A program made the position numbers and the translations under genes. DNA of 27,439 nt from JBDSEG01 sp039920165 (GTDB lineage: Bacteria > Pseudomonadota > Gammaproteobacteria > Burkholderiales > Burkholderiaceae_C): assembly GCA_039920165.1 (NCBI GenBank), contig JBDSEG010000371.1, positions 1 through 27,439 of the forward strand, in the 5' to 3' direction. Positions 1 to 10,327 of this stretch are shown here, piece by piece; positions within the stretch are counted from its first letter, which is position 1, and each line of letters starts with the position of its first letter. The notes under the pieces were generated by a model, which saw nothing but the letters and a program-made list of their open reading frames with translations, did no database searches and was not told the origin of the DNA.

Positions 1-761
1 CGTTCGCCGGTGAGCGTGCCGTCGGGCGCGACCAGCTTCTTCGGCACGATGAAGAGCGAGATGCCGCGCGCGCCCTGAACGAGCTTGCCGTCCGGCCCCG
101 GGATCTTAGCCAGCACCAGATGGATGATGTTCTCGGACAGCTCGTGCTCGCCGTTGCTGATCCACATCTTGTTGCCGCGCAGGCGGTAGCGCGGGCCGAG
201 CGGTTCGGCCTCGAAGTCCGGGCCGTCGGGCTCGGCCCGGGTGACGATATCTGACAGGCTCGAGCCGGCCTGTGGCTCGGACAGGCACATGGTCCCGGAG
301 AACCGGCCCGCGAATTCATTGCGCGCAAACACCGCCTGCTGCATCGCCGTGCCGTGCGCCATCAGAAGGTTGGCGTTGCCACTCGTCAGCATGCCGCCGC
401 CGCCGATCCCGATGCCGGCGCGCGAGAAGAAGCTGTTGGCCGCCATTTCGACCACGCACGGCAGCTGCATGCCGCCGATCGCGTAATCCTGCGCGGCGGC
501 GAGCATGCCCGACTCGGCATAGGCTCGCGCCGCGACATGGCTCGCTTCGGGAAGGTGGACCTTCTCGCCGTCGAACCACGGTTCCTCGGTATCGGCCAGC
601 CGGTTGAAGGGCGCGAATTTTTCGCGCGCGAGGCGCTCGCAGGTATCGAGCACCGAGTCGAAGGTTTCGCGGCCGTGGTCGGCAAAGCGCTCGCGCGCCT
701 TGAGCGCGCCGACATCGAGCCAGTCGTGCAGGAGAAAGTCGACCGTCGCGCGATAGCTCAT
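1..761 (-). CDS. Acyl-CoA dehydrogenase, N-terminal part (runs off left edge)
   Basis: FAD-dependent acyl-CoA dehydrogenase, catalysing the first oxidation of beta-oxidation; 253 codons are visible and the C-terminal part lies outside the window. The ATG at 759-761 has a GAAGG ribosome site 6 nt upstream. Residues 158-171 carry the flavin-contacting MCLSEPQAGSSLSD segment and 196-206 the GNKMWISNGEH segment typical of the middle domain. An extended N-terminal region before the usual all-alpha domain resembles the larger DmdC/FadE-like dehydrogenases (about 590-600 residues) rather than the 380-residue short-chain type. It follows the dehalogenase gene by 55 nt on the same strand and is probably the last visible gene of the beta-oxidation operon. 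The catalytic glutamate would lie beyond the edge, so chain-length specificity cannot be judged. Confidence 0.93.
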   Translation of the reverse strand, partial: MSYRATVDFLLHDWLDVGALKARERFADHGRETFDSVLDTCERLAREKFAPFNRLADTEEPWFDGEKVHLPEASHVAARAYAESGMLAAAQDYAIGGMQLPCVVEMAANSFFSRAGIGIGGGGMLTSGNANLLMAHGTAMQQAVFARNEFAGRFSGTMCLSEPQAGSSLSDIVTRAEPDGPDFEAEPLGPRYRLRGNKMWISNGEHELSENIIHLVLAKIPGPDGKLVQGARGISLFIVPKKLVAPDGTLTGE

Positions 762-816
762 TTGAGACCTTCGTGCTGTGCACTCCGGAATTCGACCTTC
801 GGGCGGCCGGGCGAGC

Positions 817-1725
817 TCACGCACTCTCCTTGCCGAGGCCGAACCGGACCAGTGCCTCGCGCGCGATCCCGGCGCCCCACTCGGGAACGAAATGGCCGGC
901 CTGCGCGACCTCGATCGGCGTCGGGCAGCCGCGGATCGTCTTGGCGAGCGCGCGCATCGGCATTTCACCGAGCACCGGATCCTGCATGCCGATCGCCATC
1001 AGGCTAGCGCCGTCCCAGCTTTCGCGCCAGAACATTCCGGCCTCGCGGCTCAGCGCCGCGCCCGGCGCGTCGGCGCCATCGGGCACGAGGTTCGGAAAGG
1101 CACGCAGCGCGGCCTTGTGGTTCGGGTCGGGAAACGGCGCGTCGTAAGCCGCGACCTCGGCCGCGCTGAGGTCGGGCTTGCCGCGCTGGATCAAGCGCCC
1201 GACCGGCAGATCGGCCTGGCCGTTGGAATAGGTGCGCCACTGGCGAAAGCCCTCGGTCACCTGTCCGGTGCCGAGGCCCGTATTCATCACGAGCAGCCGC
1301 GTGAAGCGCTCGGGCATCGCCATCGGCAGCGTCAGACCGAGCAGCCCGCCCCAGTCCTGCACGACCAGCATGACGTTGCGCAGGTCGAGCCGCTCGACAA
1401 ATGCAAGCAGCAGCTCGCGATGGCGCACGAAGGTGTGCCACGCGGCATCGACCGGCTTGTCGGAGCGGCCGAAGCCGATCAGGTCGGGAACGACGACGCG
1501 CAGCCCGGCCGCGCGGAATACCGGCAGCATGTGGCGATACAGGTAGCCCCACGTCGGGTTGCCGTGCAGGCACAGCGCGGTGGCGGGCGCATCGGCCGCC
1601 TCGCCCTCGTCGACGTAATGCAGACGCAGTCCGTCGGCACCGGCGAGGTCGTCCACGTAGTGCGGCTCGCAGGTCCAGTCCGGCAGGTTCGCAAACCGCT
1701 CGTCGGGCGTGCGCAGCGCATTCAT
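817..1725 (-). CDS. Haloalkane dehalogenase, HLD-I (DhlA-like)
   Basis: Alpha/beta-hydrolase of 302 residues, predicted to cleave carbon-halogen bonds hydrolytically, giving an alcohol and halide in the cytoplasm. Visible: oxyanion-hole HGNPTW at 54-59; nucleophile D124 in VVQDWGG, followed by the halide-binding W125; a probable third acid D249 in GMQDPVLG; and catalytic H278 in AGHFVPEW. A Trp at 163 in the cap region is a candidate for the second halide-binding residue. An Asp nucleophile flanked by Trp separates dehalogenases from ordinary serine esterases, and the D/W numbering matches Xanthobacter DhlA (D124, W125). It sits 10 nt after the thiolase stop, with no strong ribosome site, so it is probably co-translated. 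The natural substrate is unknown; family members are often named from homology only, and an epoxide hydrolase-like activity is a less likely alternative. Confidence 0.88.
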   Translation of the reverse strand: MNALRTPDERFANLPDWTCEPHYVDDLAGADGLRLHYVDEGEAADAPATALCLHGNPTWGYLYRHMLPVFRAAGLRVVVPDLIGFGRSDKPVDAAWHTFVRHRELLLAFVERLDLRNVMLVVQDWGGLLGLTLPMAMPERFTRLLVMNTGLGTGQVTEGFRQWRTYSNGQADLPVGRLIQRGKPDLSAAEVAAYDAPFPDPNHKAALRAFPNLVPDGADAPGAALSREAGMFWRESWDGASLMAIGMQDPVLGEMPMRALAKTIRGCPTPIEVAQAGHFVPEWGAGIAREALVRFGLGKESA

Positions 1726-1735
1726 CGTGCAGCGC

Positions 1736-2911
1736 TCACAGCACCTCGAACACCCCGGCCGCGCCCATGCCGCCGCCGACGCACATCGTCACCACCACCC
1801 GCTTGGCGCCGCGGCGCCTGCCTTCGATGAGCGCATGGCCGGTCAGCCGCTGGCCGCTCACGCCATACGGGTGGCCCACCGCGATGGCGCCTCCATCGAC
1901 GTTCAACCGGTCCATCGGAATGCCGAGCGTATCGGCGCAATACAGCACCTGCACCGCGAACGCCTCGTTCAGTTCCCACAGGTCAATATCGGCCACCGTG
2001 AGGCCCAGGCGCTTGAGCACCTTCGGAATGGCGAAGACCGGCCCGATGCCCATCTCGTCGGGCTCGCAGCCGGCGACCGAGAAGCCGAGGAAGCGGCCGA
2101 GCGGCTTCATGCCGCGCCGCTCGGCCATCGCCTCGCTCATCACGACGCAGGCGCCGCCGCCGTCGCTGAACTGGCTCGCATTGCCGGCCGAGATCACGCC
2201 GCCCGGAATCGCCGGCTTGATATCCTTGATTCCGTCGTAGGTGGTGCCCGGGCGGATGCCTTCGTCGACGCTCAGCGTGACCTCTTTCGTACGCAGCCCC
2301 AGCACCGCATCGGCGACGCCTGCCGTCACGGTGATGGGCGCGATCTCGGCCTCGAACCTGCCGGCGTCGCGCGCCGCAGTCGCGCGCTGCTGGCTTGCCG
2401 CGCCGTACTGGTCCATGCGCTCGCGGTCGATCTTGTAACGCTTGGCCACCTGCTCGGCGGTCTGCAGCATGTTCCAGTAGATCTCGGGCTTGTGCTCGAC
2501 CAGCCAGGGGTCGGCGAGCATGTGCTTGTTCGCCTCGTTCTGAACGCACGAGATGCTCTCGACGCCGCCGGCCACATACACCTCGCCCTCGCCCGCGATG
2601 ATGCGTTGCGCGGCCAGCGCGATCGTCTGCAGGCCGCTCGAGCAGAAGCGGTTCACGGTCATGCCGCTGGCGGTGATCGGCAGCCCGGCGCGCAGAGCGA
2701 TCTGGCGCGCGATATTCGAACCGGTCGCGCCCTCGGGGTTGGCGCAACCCATGATGACGTCGTCGACCTCACCCGGATCGATGCCGGCGCGTGCCACCGC
2801 GGCCTGCACGGCGTGTCCGCCGAGCGTCGCGCCGTGCGTCATGTTGAAGGCGCCCTTCCAGCTCTTGGCGAGGGGGGTGCGGGCGGTGGAAACGATCACG
2901 GCGGTGGTCAT
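1736..2911 (-). CDS. Acetyl-CoA acetyltransferase / 3-ketoacyl-CoA thiolase
   Basis: Thiolase of 391 residues, the usual family length, cleaving 3-ketoacyl-CoA with CoA to give acetyl-CoA and a shortened acyl-CoA. Visible catalytic set: nucleophile C90 in NRFCSSG, the NEAF motif at 315-318, H347 in GGAIAVGHPYG and C377 in CVGGGMG. The ATG at 2909-2911 has an AAGGAG ribosome site 8 nt upstream. It lies between the M20 peptidase and the dehalogenase and shares strand and operon with the bifunctional hydratase/dehydrogenase further upstream, so it probably supplies the last step of the same beta-oxidation spiral. The sequence alone does not separate a degradative thiolase from a biosynthetic acetoacetyl-CoA thiolase; context favours degradation. 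Confidence 0.95.
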   Translation of the reverse strand: MTTAVIVSTARTPLAKSWKGAFNMTHGATLGGHAVQAAVARAGIDPGEVDDVIMGCANPEGATGSNIARQIALRAGLPITASGMTVNRFCSSGLQTIALAAQRIIAGEGEVYVAGGVESISCVQNEANKHMLADPWLVEHKPEIYWNMLQTAEQVAKRYKIDRERMDQYGAASQQRATAARDAGRFEAEIAPITVTAGVADAVLGLRTKEVTLSVDEGIRPGTTYDGIKDIKPAIPGGVISAGNASQFSDGGGACVVMSEAMAERRGMKPLGRFLGFSVAGCEPDEMGIGPVFAIPKVLKRLGLTVADIDLWELNEAFAVQVLYCADTLGIPMDRLNVDGGAIAVGHPYGVSGQRLTGHALIEGRRRGAKRVVVTMCVGGGMGAAGVFEVL

Positions 2912-2941
2912 GCTGGGCTCCTTGGGATGGACGGGACGGTG

Positions 2942-4417
2942 CTACGGCGCGGGCACCGAGTTGACTAGCAACTGGCGGTAGAACTGGATCAACTCAACAT
3001 AGTTGGCGATCGAGATGCGCTCGTTGGTGCCGTGGAAGCGCTTCAGATCTTCGCTCGTCGCACGCACCGGCGAGAATTTGTAGATCGCATCGGCCACGGC
3101 CTCGAAATGCCGCGAGTCGGTGCCGCCGAGCATCATGCCCGGCGCGACGATCACGTCGGGATGCAACTGGCGGATCGTCCTGTGAATCAGCCGGTAGCCG
3201 TTGGCTTCGGTCGATGCGACTCGCGACGCCTCCGAGACCCACGGCGCCTTCTCGATCGTGATGGCCGGGTTGTCGATCACGCGCTTCACGTGGGCGACGA
3301 CGGTATCGCTCGAATCGCCCGGCGCCATGCGGAAATTGACGCTCGCCTTGGCCTTGCCGGGCAGCACGTTCTCGGCCACGCCGGCATTGAAGAGCGTCAG
3401 CGCGGTGGTGGTGCGCAGCATCGCGGCGGTGCTCGGCGCCTTCAGCAATTCGTGCCCGATGACGGGTTCGAGCAGCCACAGGTTGGCCAGGAGGACACGG
3501 TTCAGACCGTCCATCTCGGGTGCGAGGGTTTCGAACATCTCGCGCGGCACACCGTCGATCGAGGCCGCCATCGGATGGCGTTCGAGCCGCGCCAGAGCCG
3601 CACTCAGCATGCCGATCGCCGACTGCTCGGCCACGGCCGGCGGCATCGACGAATGCCCCGGCGTTGCGGTCGCGGTGAGCTGCAGCGTGACGAAGCCCTT
3701 CTCGGCGACGCCGACCAGCGCGGCCGGGCGCGACAGGCCCTTGAGCACGCCTTCGATGATGAGCAGGCCTTCGTCGATCACGAATTCGAGCCGGATGCCG
3801 CGCTCCTTGAACAGCCGCGCGACCTCCATCGCACCCCGCGGGCCGCCCACTTCCTCGTCGTGACCGAAGACCAGATAAACGGTCTGGCGCGGCCGGAAGC
3901 CCGTCGCGAGCAGACCTTCGACCGCCTCGAACATCGACATCAGGTTGCCCTTGTCGTCCCAGGCGCCGCGGCCCCAGACGAAGCCGCCGGTGACGGCGCC
4001 GGAGAACGGCGGCTGCTGCCAGTCGGGCTCGGTGCCGGGCGCGATCGGCGCGACATCCTGGTGTGCCAGCAATCCGATGCCGGGCGCTTTCGGATCGCTG
4101 CCCGGCCAGGTGTAGACGAGCGTGAGGCCGCCGACGACTTCGCGCGTAAGCGCCGCGTGGGCACGCGGAAAGCTCGCCTTCAGGTGCGAATGCAAGCCTT
4201 CGAACTCGACCGCCGCCGGCTGCGCAGCATCGAGCGTCGACAGCGTCTTGAAGCGCACCGCGCCGGCCAGCCGCTGCGCCGCCGCATCGGCATCGACGGC
4301 GGATGCCGGAACTGGCGCAACCACGAGCTGGCGCGACGGCGTCAGCTCGGTCTTGATGCCCACCGCCACCGCCAGGACCACCAGCAGGCCAACCAGCAGT
4401 TTGAAAAAAGTGCGCAT
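2942..4417 (-). CDS. M20 family metallopeptidase with N-terminal membrane anchor (PM20D1/CPS1-like)
   Basis: Predicted di-zinc amidohydrolase/carboxypeptidase of 491 residues. An N-terminal hydrophobic helix (about residues 5-23, after MRTFFK) suggests a membrane anchor or uncleaved signal, placing the catalytic domain in the periplasm. Metal and catalytic residues are visible: H119 and D121 (AHQD), bridging D154 (GAWDDKGN), general base E188 with E189 (GHDEEVGG), D215 (VIDEG) and H437 (GGTDSRHF). H255 in ATPGHSS lies in the lid/dimerisation domain. The length and motif wording resemble yeast carboxypeptidase S and mammalian PM20D1, which acts on N-acyl amino acids, more than cytosolic ArgE/DapE. 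It is 12 nt downstream of the hydratase/dehydrogenase gene. The substrate is inferred only: an N-acyl amino acid or peptide that would yield a fatty acid for the neighbouring genes. Confidence 0.9.
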   Translation of the reverse strand: MRTFFKLLVGLLVVLAVAVGIKTELTPSRQLVVAPVPASAVDADAAAQRLAGAVRFKTLSTLDAAQPAAVEFEGLHSHLKASFPRAHAALTREVVGGLTLVYTWPGSDPKAPGIGLLAHQDVAPIAPGTEPDWQQPPFSGAVTGGFVWGRGAWDDKGNLMSMFEAVEGLLATGFRPRQTVYLVFGHDEEVGGPRGAMEVARLFKERGIRLEFVIDEGLLIIEGVLKGLSRPAALVGVAEKGFVTLQLTATATPGHSSMPPAVAEQSAIGMLSAALARLERHPMAASIDGVPREMFETLAPEMDGLNRVLLANLWLLEPVIGHELLKAPSTAAMLRTTTALTLFNAGVAENVLPGKAKASVNFRMAPGDSSDTVVAHVKRVIDNPAITIEKAPWVSEASRVASTEANGYRLIHRTIRQLHPDVIVAPGMMLGGTDSRHFEAVADAIYKFSPVRATSEDLKRFHGTNERISIANYVELIQFYRQLLVNSVPAP

Positions 4418-4429
4418 CGAACCCGCGGA

Positions 4430-6523
<2,094 letters not shown>

Positions 6524-6604
6524 GGTTGACCTCGATGCTGGGTTCGGCGACGCGGAGGTTCGCCGGGTTGACGATTCTAGGAGTCCGCGGCGGACCCGTC
6601 GTTC
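6524..6604. other. Intergenic gap between livF and the hydratase/dehydrogenase gene
   Basis: This is an 81-nt gap. A small perfect inverted repeat sits at 6583-6595 (GTCCG, a 3-nt loop, CGGAC), but no T-run follows on either strand, so it is a poor terminator candidate. I see no convincing promoter, and read-through from livF into the beta-oxidation genes is plausible. Confidence 0.4.
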
Positions 6605-7300
6605 TCAGACTTCGAGCCACTCCTTGCGCACCGCCTCGTTCGCTTTCAGGTCGTCGGCGGTACCCTCGAAGACGATGCGGCCGTGCCCCATCACGTACAG
6701 GCGCTTGCAGATGCGCAGTGCGATCGTGAGCTTCTGCTCGACCAGAAGGATCGCCACGCCGCGGCTCGCGATTCGCTCGAGCAGATCGGCGACAAGCTCG
6801 ACCATCTTGGGCGCCAGGCCTTCGGTGGGCTCGTCGATCATCATCAGGTCGGGGTCGCCCATCAGTGTGCGACAGATGGTCAGCATCTGCTGTTCGCCGC
6901 CGGACAACACGCCGCCAGGCGTATCGGCGCGCTCGCGCAGGCGGGGAAACAGCTCGAACATGTCGTCCATGCTCCAGCGCCCGCCGGCGCGGGTCGATTT
7001 CATGCCCAGGTTCAGGTTCTCGCGCACCGTCAGTTGCGGAAAGATGTCGCGGCTCTCGGGCACATAACCGAGGCCGCAGCGCGCGACCTGGTGCGATTTC
7101 AGGGCGATGATTTCGCGTCCCTTGAAGGTGACCGACCCGGTCCGCACGACGTCGCCCATGATGGCCTTGATCATGGTCGAGCGCCCGACGCCGTTGCGCC
7201 CGAGTAGCGCGACGATCTCGCCGTCGCCGACGCGGAAATCAACACCCTGCAGGATGTGACTCTTGCCGTAATAGGCGTGCAGGTCGCGAACCTCAAGCAT
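6605..7300 (-). CDS. livF: Branched-chain amino acid-type ABC transporter ATPase LivF
   Basis: Second nucleotide-binding subunit of a HAAT-family importer, 231 residues from the ATG at 7298-7300. Another in-frame ATG at 7304-7306 touches the AGGAAG ribosome site, whereas the ATG at 7300 is about 8 nt from it and gives the family-typical start MLEVRDLHAYYG; I therefore prefer 7300. Motifs: Walker A at 34-42 reads GRNGVGRST, with Arg40 (CGC codon at 7181-7183) where the invariant Lys is expected; signature LSGGEQQ 133-139; Walker B MMIDEPTEG with E157; and Gln189 at the H-loop (LLVEQ), as in E. coli LivF. The start overlaps the end of livG by 8 nt. It should pair with LivG, LivH and LivM on the cytoplasmic face. 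Confidence 0.95.
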   Translation of the reverse strand: MLEVRDLHAYYGKSHILQGVDFRVGDGEIVALLGRNGVGRSTMIKAIMGDVVRTGSVTFKGREIIALKSHQVARCGLGYVPESRDIFPQLTVRENLNLGMKSTRAGGRWSMDDMFELFPRLRERADTPGGVLSGGEQQMLTICRTLMGDPDLMMIDEPTEGLAPKMVELVADLLERIASRGVAILLVEQKLTIALRICKRLYVMGHGRIVFEGTADDLKANEAVRKEWLEV

Positions 7301-8066
7301 GCGCATCTTCCTGCGTCGCCGTGCCCAGGTAAGCCTCCTGCACCGCCGCGTTGGCGCGAATGCGCGCCGGCGTGTCGGTGGCGATGATCTGGCCGTAGAC
7401 CAGCACCGAAATGCGGTCGGCCAGGTCGAAGACGACGCCCATGTCGTGCTCGACGATCACCAGCGTCTTGCCTTCGGTCACGCGGCGGATCAGGTCGACC
7501 GCGTGGTCGGTCTCGGAGTGGCTCATTCCGGCGGTGGGCTCGTCGAGCATGATGACTTCGGCGCCGCCGGCAATGGTGATGCCGATCTCCAGCGCACGCT
7601 GCTCGGCGTACGAGAGGACGCCGGCGGGAATCTCGCGCCGCGACGCCAGGTTGATCTGCTCGAGGATGGCCTCGGTGCGCTCGGTCGCGTCGCGTGCCCG
7701 GTTGACCATATTCCAGAACGAATAGCGATAGCCCAGAGACCAGAGTACGCCGCAGCGGATGTTCTCGAACACGGTGAGCCGCGGGAAGATATTCGTCACC
7801 TGGAAGCTGCGCGACAAGCCGCGCCGGTTGATCATGTACGGCGCCAACCCGGTAATGTTCTCGCCGTTCAGCCGCACCTCGCCCGACGTCACCGGAAAGC
7901 GCCCGCTGATGAGGTGGAAGAGCGTCGATTTGCCGGCGCCGTTCGGGCCGATGATCGCGTGGCGCTCGCCCTGCTTCACGTCGAGCTGCACGCCCCGAAT
8001 GATCGGCGTGGCGCCGAAGCGCTTGTGCAGATCGACCAGCTGCAGCGCGGAAGACGGATTGCTCAT
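7293..8066 (-). CDS. livG: Branched-chain amino acid-type ABC transporter ATPase LivG
   Basis: First nucleotide-binding subunit, 257 residues. Walker A GPNGAGKST (40-48) keeps its lysine K46, unlike LivF. The signature is LSYAEQR (151-157), with Ala where Gly is more common. Walker B VIMLDEPTAG gives E176 as catalytic base, and the H-loop is H207 (VIVEHDMG). The ATG at 8064-8066 overlaps the livM stop as ATGA, so translation is coupled. The reading frame stays open far upstream, but that extension lies inside livM in another frame and is not coding. ATP hydrolysis by the LivG/LivF pair drives import through LivH/LivM. Confidence 0.96.
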   Translation of the reverse strand: MSNPSSALQLVDLHKRFGATPIIRGVQLDVKQGERHAIIGPNGAGKSTLFHLISGRFPVTSGEVRLNGENITGLAPYMINRRGLSRSFQVTNIFPRLTVFENIRCGVLWSLGYRYSFWNMVNRARDATERTEAILEQINLASRREIPAGVLSYAEQRALEIGITIAGGAEVIMLDEPTAGMSHSETDHAVDLIRRVTEGKTLVIVEHDMGVVFDLADRISVLVYGQIIATDTPARIRANAAVQEAYLGTATQEDAHA

Positions 8067-9340
8067 GCGGAGCGCCTGCGCAGGGCTTCCATCGACGCGG
8101 CGTGGAACGCCTCGGCCAGCTTCGGAACCACCCAGCGGATGCCGAGCGCGCCCGCGACCAGCAACACCACGATGGCAATCCACACGGTCGGCGAATTGGC
8201 GTTGTAGCCGATCCACAGCGCGCGCATGGCCGGTCCTTCGGTCGAGTTGACCATCAGGTGAAACGATGTCTCGACCAGCAGCACGAGTCCGGCGCCGAGC
8301 ATGAGCAGGAACGGCGTGGCCAGGGCATACGTCGGCAGCACGCGCGGCAGGGTTCCCGCCGTCAGTAGCGGGCGGTGGATCAGCAGCAGCCCGCCCAGTC
8401 CCCAGGGCACGAACATCACGACGACGACGAACATCAGGCCGACGTAAAGCAGCCAAGCGCCGGTGTAGTCGGACAGCGAAATCTGCAGCGCAGTCATGAG
8501 CACCGCGCCGAAGATCGGCCCGACGAAGAAGCCGACGCCGCCGATGTAGGTCATCAGCAGCACGAAGCCGGAAGGCACGGCGCCCACCACGCTCGCCGTG
8601 ACGATCTCGTAGTGGATCGCCGCCAGCCCGCCGGCCACCCCGGCGAAGAAGCCCGAGACGCAGAAGGCGATGAAGCGTACGGTCTGCGTGCTGTAGCCGA
8701 TGAACTCGGCGCGCTCGGGGTTTTCGCGCACCGCGTTGCACATGCGCCCGAGCGGCGTGCGGGTGAAGAGGTACATCGCCAGGACGCACACCAGGCACCA
8801 GGCGGCGATGAGGTAGTAGACCTGAATCTGCGGCCCGAAGCTGATGTCGAACAGGCGCAGCGCCTTGGTACGGTTGGTCGAGATGCCGCCCTCGCCGCCG
8901 AAGAACTCGCGCAGGATGAGGGAGCACGCCGCCACCAGTTCGCCGATGCCCAGCGAGATCATCGCGAAGGCGGTGCCACTGCGCTTGGTGGAAACCCAGC
9001 CGAAGATGATCGCGAATGCCAGGCCCGCCAGGCCGCCCACCAGCGGCAATACTGGCAGCGGAATCGGCAACTGGTTGCGGCCGACGACGTTGAGAGCGTG
9101 CGCCGTGAGAAAGCCGCCGAGGCCGTAGTACACCGCGTGGCCGAACGACAGCATGCCGGTCTGGCCCAGCAACATGTTGTACGACAGCGCGAAGATGATG
9201 GCGAAGCCCATCAGGCTCATCATCGTGAGCGACGAGCCGCTGGAGAAAACCAGCGGAAGGATCGGCACGACCACCAGGGCGACCAGCCAGGGCAGGAACG
9301 GCCAGCGCGGCCCGGCGCGGGAAGTCGATGTCGACGTCAT
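8063..9340 (-). CDS. livM: Branched-chain amino acid-type ABC transporter permease LivM
   Basis: Inner-membrane permease subunit of 425 residues. The ATG at 9338-9340 overlaps the livH stop (ATGA) and has a GGGGGA ribosome site about 10 nt upstream. Many hydrophobic segments are visible. The family-typical stretch LSYNMLLGQTGMLSFGHA lies near residues 53-70, and a cytoplasmic ATPase-contact loop (TPLGRMCNAVRENPERAEFIGY) occurs in the middle. The C-terminal part, from about residue 320, carries additional hydrophobic segments (around PTYALATPFLLMLG and NSPTVWIAIVVLLVAG), making it longer than the commonest LivM homologues of 320-360 residues. It forms the translocation channel with LivH. The solute specificity cannot be read from the permease. 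Confidence 0.95.
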   Translation of the reverse strand: MTSTSTSRAGPRWPFLPWLVALVVVPILPLVFSSGSSLTMMSLMGFAIIFALSYNMLLGQTGMLSFGHAVYYGLGGFLTAHALNVVGRNQLPIPLPVLPLVGGLAGLAFAIIFGWVSTKRSGTAFAMISLGIGELVAACSLILREFFGGEGGISTNRTKALRLFDISFGPQIQVYYLIAAWCLVCVLAMYLFTRTPLGRMCNAVRENPERAEFIGYSTQTVRFIAFCVSGFFAGVAGGLAAIHYEIVTASVVGAVPSGFVLLMTYIGGVGFFVGPIFGAVLMTALQISLSDYTGAWLLYVGLMFVVVVMFVPWGLGGLLLIHRPLLTAGTLPRVLPTYALATPFLLMLGAGLVLLVETSFHLMVNSTEGPAMRALWIGYNANSPTVWIAIVVLLVAGALGIRWVVPKLAEAFHAASMEALRRRSA

Positions 9341-10287
9341 GTGTCGCGGTCCCCCATCAACCCCTTGGGCCGGAAGATCAGCACCAGCACCAGCAGCAGA
9401 TACGGGATGATCGGCGCGACCTGCGCCACCGTGGCCATCCACAGGTCGCCGCCGATCGACGCGCGGGTGAGATGGATGCCCAGCGGCGCCAGCATGTCGG
9501 CCACCGAGACATTGATGGCCACCGCGAAGGTCTGGATCAGCCCGATCAGCAGCGACGCGACGAAGGCGCCGGGCAGCGAGCCCAGCCCGCCCACGACGAC
9601 CACCACGAAGAGGATCGGCCCGAGCGATGCGGCCATGGCCGGCTGGGTGATGAGCGCCGGTCCGGCGATCACGCCCGCCAGCGCGGCCAGCGCGCAGCCG
9701 ACACCGAACACCATCATGAATACCAGCGGCACGTTGTGGCCGAGCGCGCCCACCATGCTGGTGTGCGTGAGTGCGGCGCGGATGATGAGCCCGACCCGTG
9801 TGCGCGTGAGCAGCAGCAGCAAGCCGATGAACACGACCACCGACGTGAGCAGCATGAACATGCGAAACGCCGGGTACGTGGTGTCGAACAGCGTAAAGGC
9901 AGAGAAGTCGAGCGCGTTCGGAACGCGGTAGTCGACCGGGATCTTGCCCCAGATCATCTGCACCAGTTCCTCGATGATGAACGCGAGACCGAAGGTGAAC
10001 AGCAGTTCGGCGACGTGGCCGTATTTGTGCACGGTGCGCAGGCCATAGCGCTCGACCAGCGCACCGACTACGCCGACGAGCAGCGGTGCGAGGACGAGCC
10101 CGGGCCAGTAGCCCACGTAGCGGCTGATCTGGTAACCGAAATAGGCGCCGAGCATGTAGAAGCTGGCATGCGCGAAATTGAGCACGCCCATCATGCTGAA
10201 GATCAGCGTGAGCCCGCTGGCCAGCAGGAACAGCAGCATGCCGTAAAGCAGGCCGTTGAGCGTCGAGAAGATGATGAGCTCAAGCAT
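9337..10287 (-). CDS. livH: Branched-chain amino acid-type ABC transporter permease LivH
   Basis: Inner-membrane permease subunit of 316 residues, normal for LivH. It begins MLELIIFSTLNGLLYGMLLF and carries the family hallmark LTLIFSMMGVLNFAHASFYMLGAY at about 26-49. The coupling-loop region RTRVGLIIRAA lies near 162-172, and the conserved GGLGSLPGAFVASLLIGL is near 233-250. The ATG is at 10285-10287 without a strong ribosome site. It is 97 nt downstream of the binding-protein gene, across an intergenic hairpin, and its stop overlaps livM (ATGA). Cellular location is the inner membrane, inferred from many hydrophobic helices. Confidence 0.95.
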   Translation of the reverse strand: MLELIIFSTLNGLLYGMLLFLLASGLTLIFSMMGVLNFAHASFYMLGAYFGYQISRYVGYWPGLVLAPLLVGVVGALVERYGLRTVHKYGHVAELLFTFGLAFIIEELVQMIWGKIPVDYRVPNALDFSAFTLFDTTYPAFRMFMLLTSVVVFIGLLLLLTRTRVGLIIRAALTHTSMVGALGHNVPLVFMMVFGVGCALAALAGVIAGPALITQPAMAASLGPILFVVVVVGGLGSLPGAFVASLLIGLIQTFAVAINVSVADMLAPLGIHLTRASIGGDLWMATVAQVAPIIPYLLLVLVLIFRPKGLMGDRDT

Positions 10288-10327
10288 CAGACGCGCGCCG
10301 CAGGCTCAGCAGGAAGGAAATCAGACA

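Noticed and set aside
6583..6595. GTCCGCGGCGGAC palindrome as a terminator after livF
   Set aside because: The stem is short and no T-run follows on either strand; such palindromes are common by chance in GC-rich DNA.
7293..7300. Gln instead of His at the LivF H-loop as a defect
   Set aside because: LivF of E. coli also has Gln there (LVEQNA), so this is a family trait and not an anomaly.
8067..8927. Upstream extension of the livG frame through livM
   Set aside because: It overlaps livM in another frame. The ATGA overlap at 8063-8066 and the normal LivG length fix the start.
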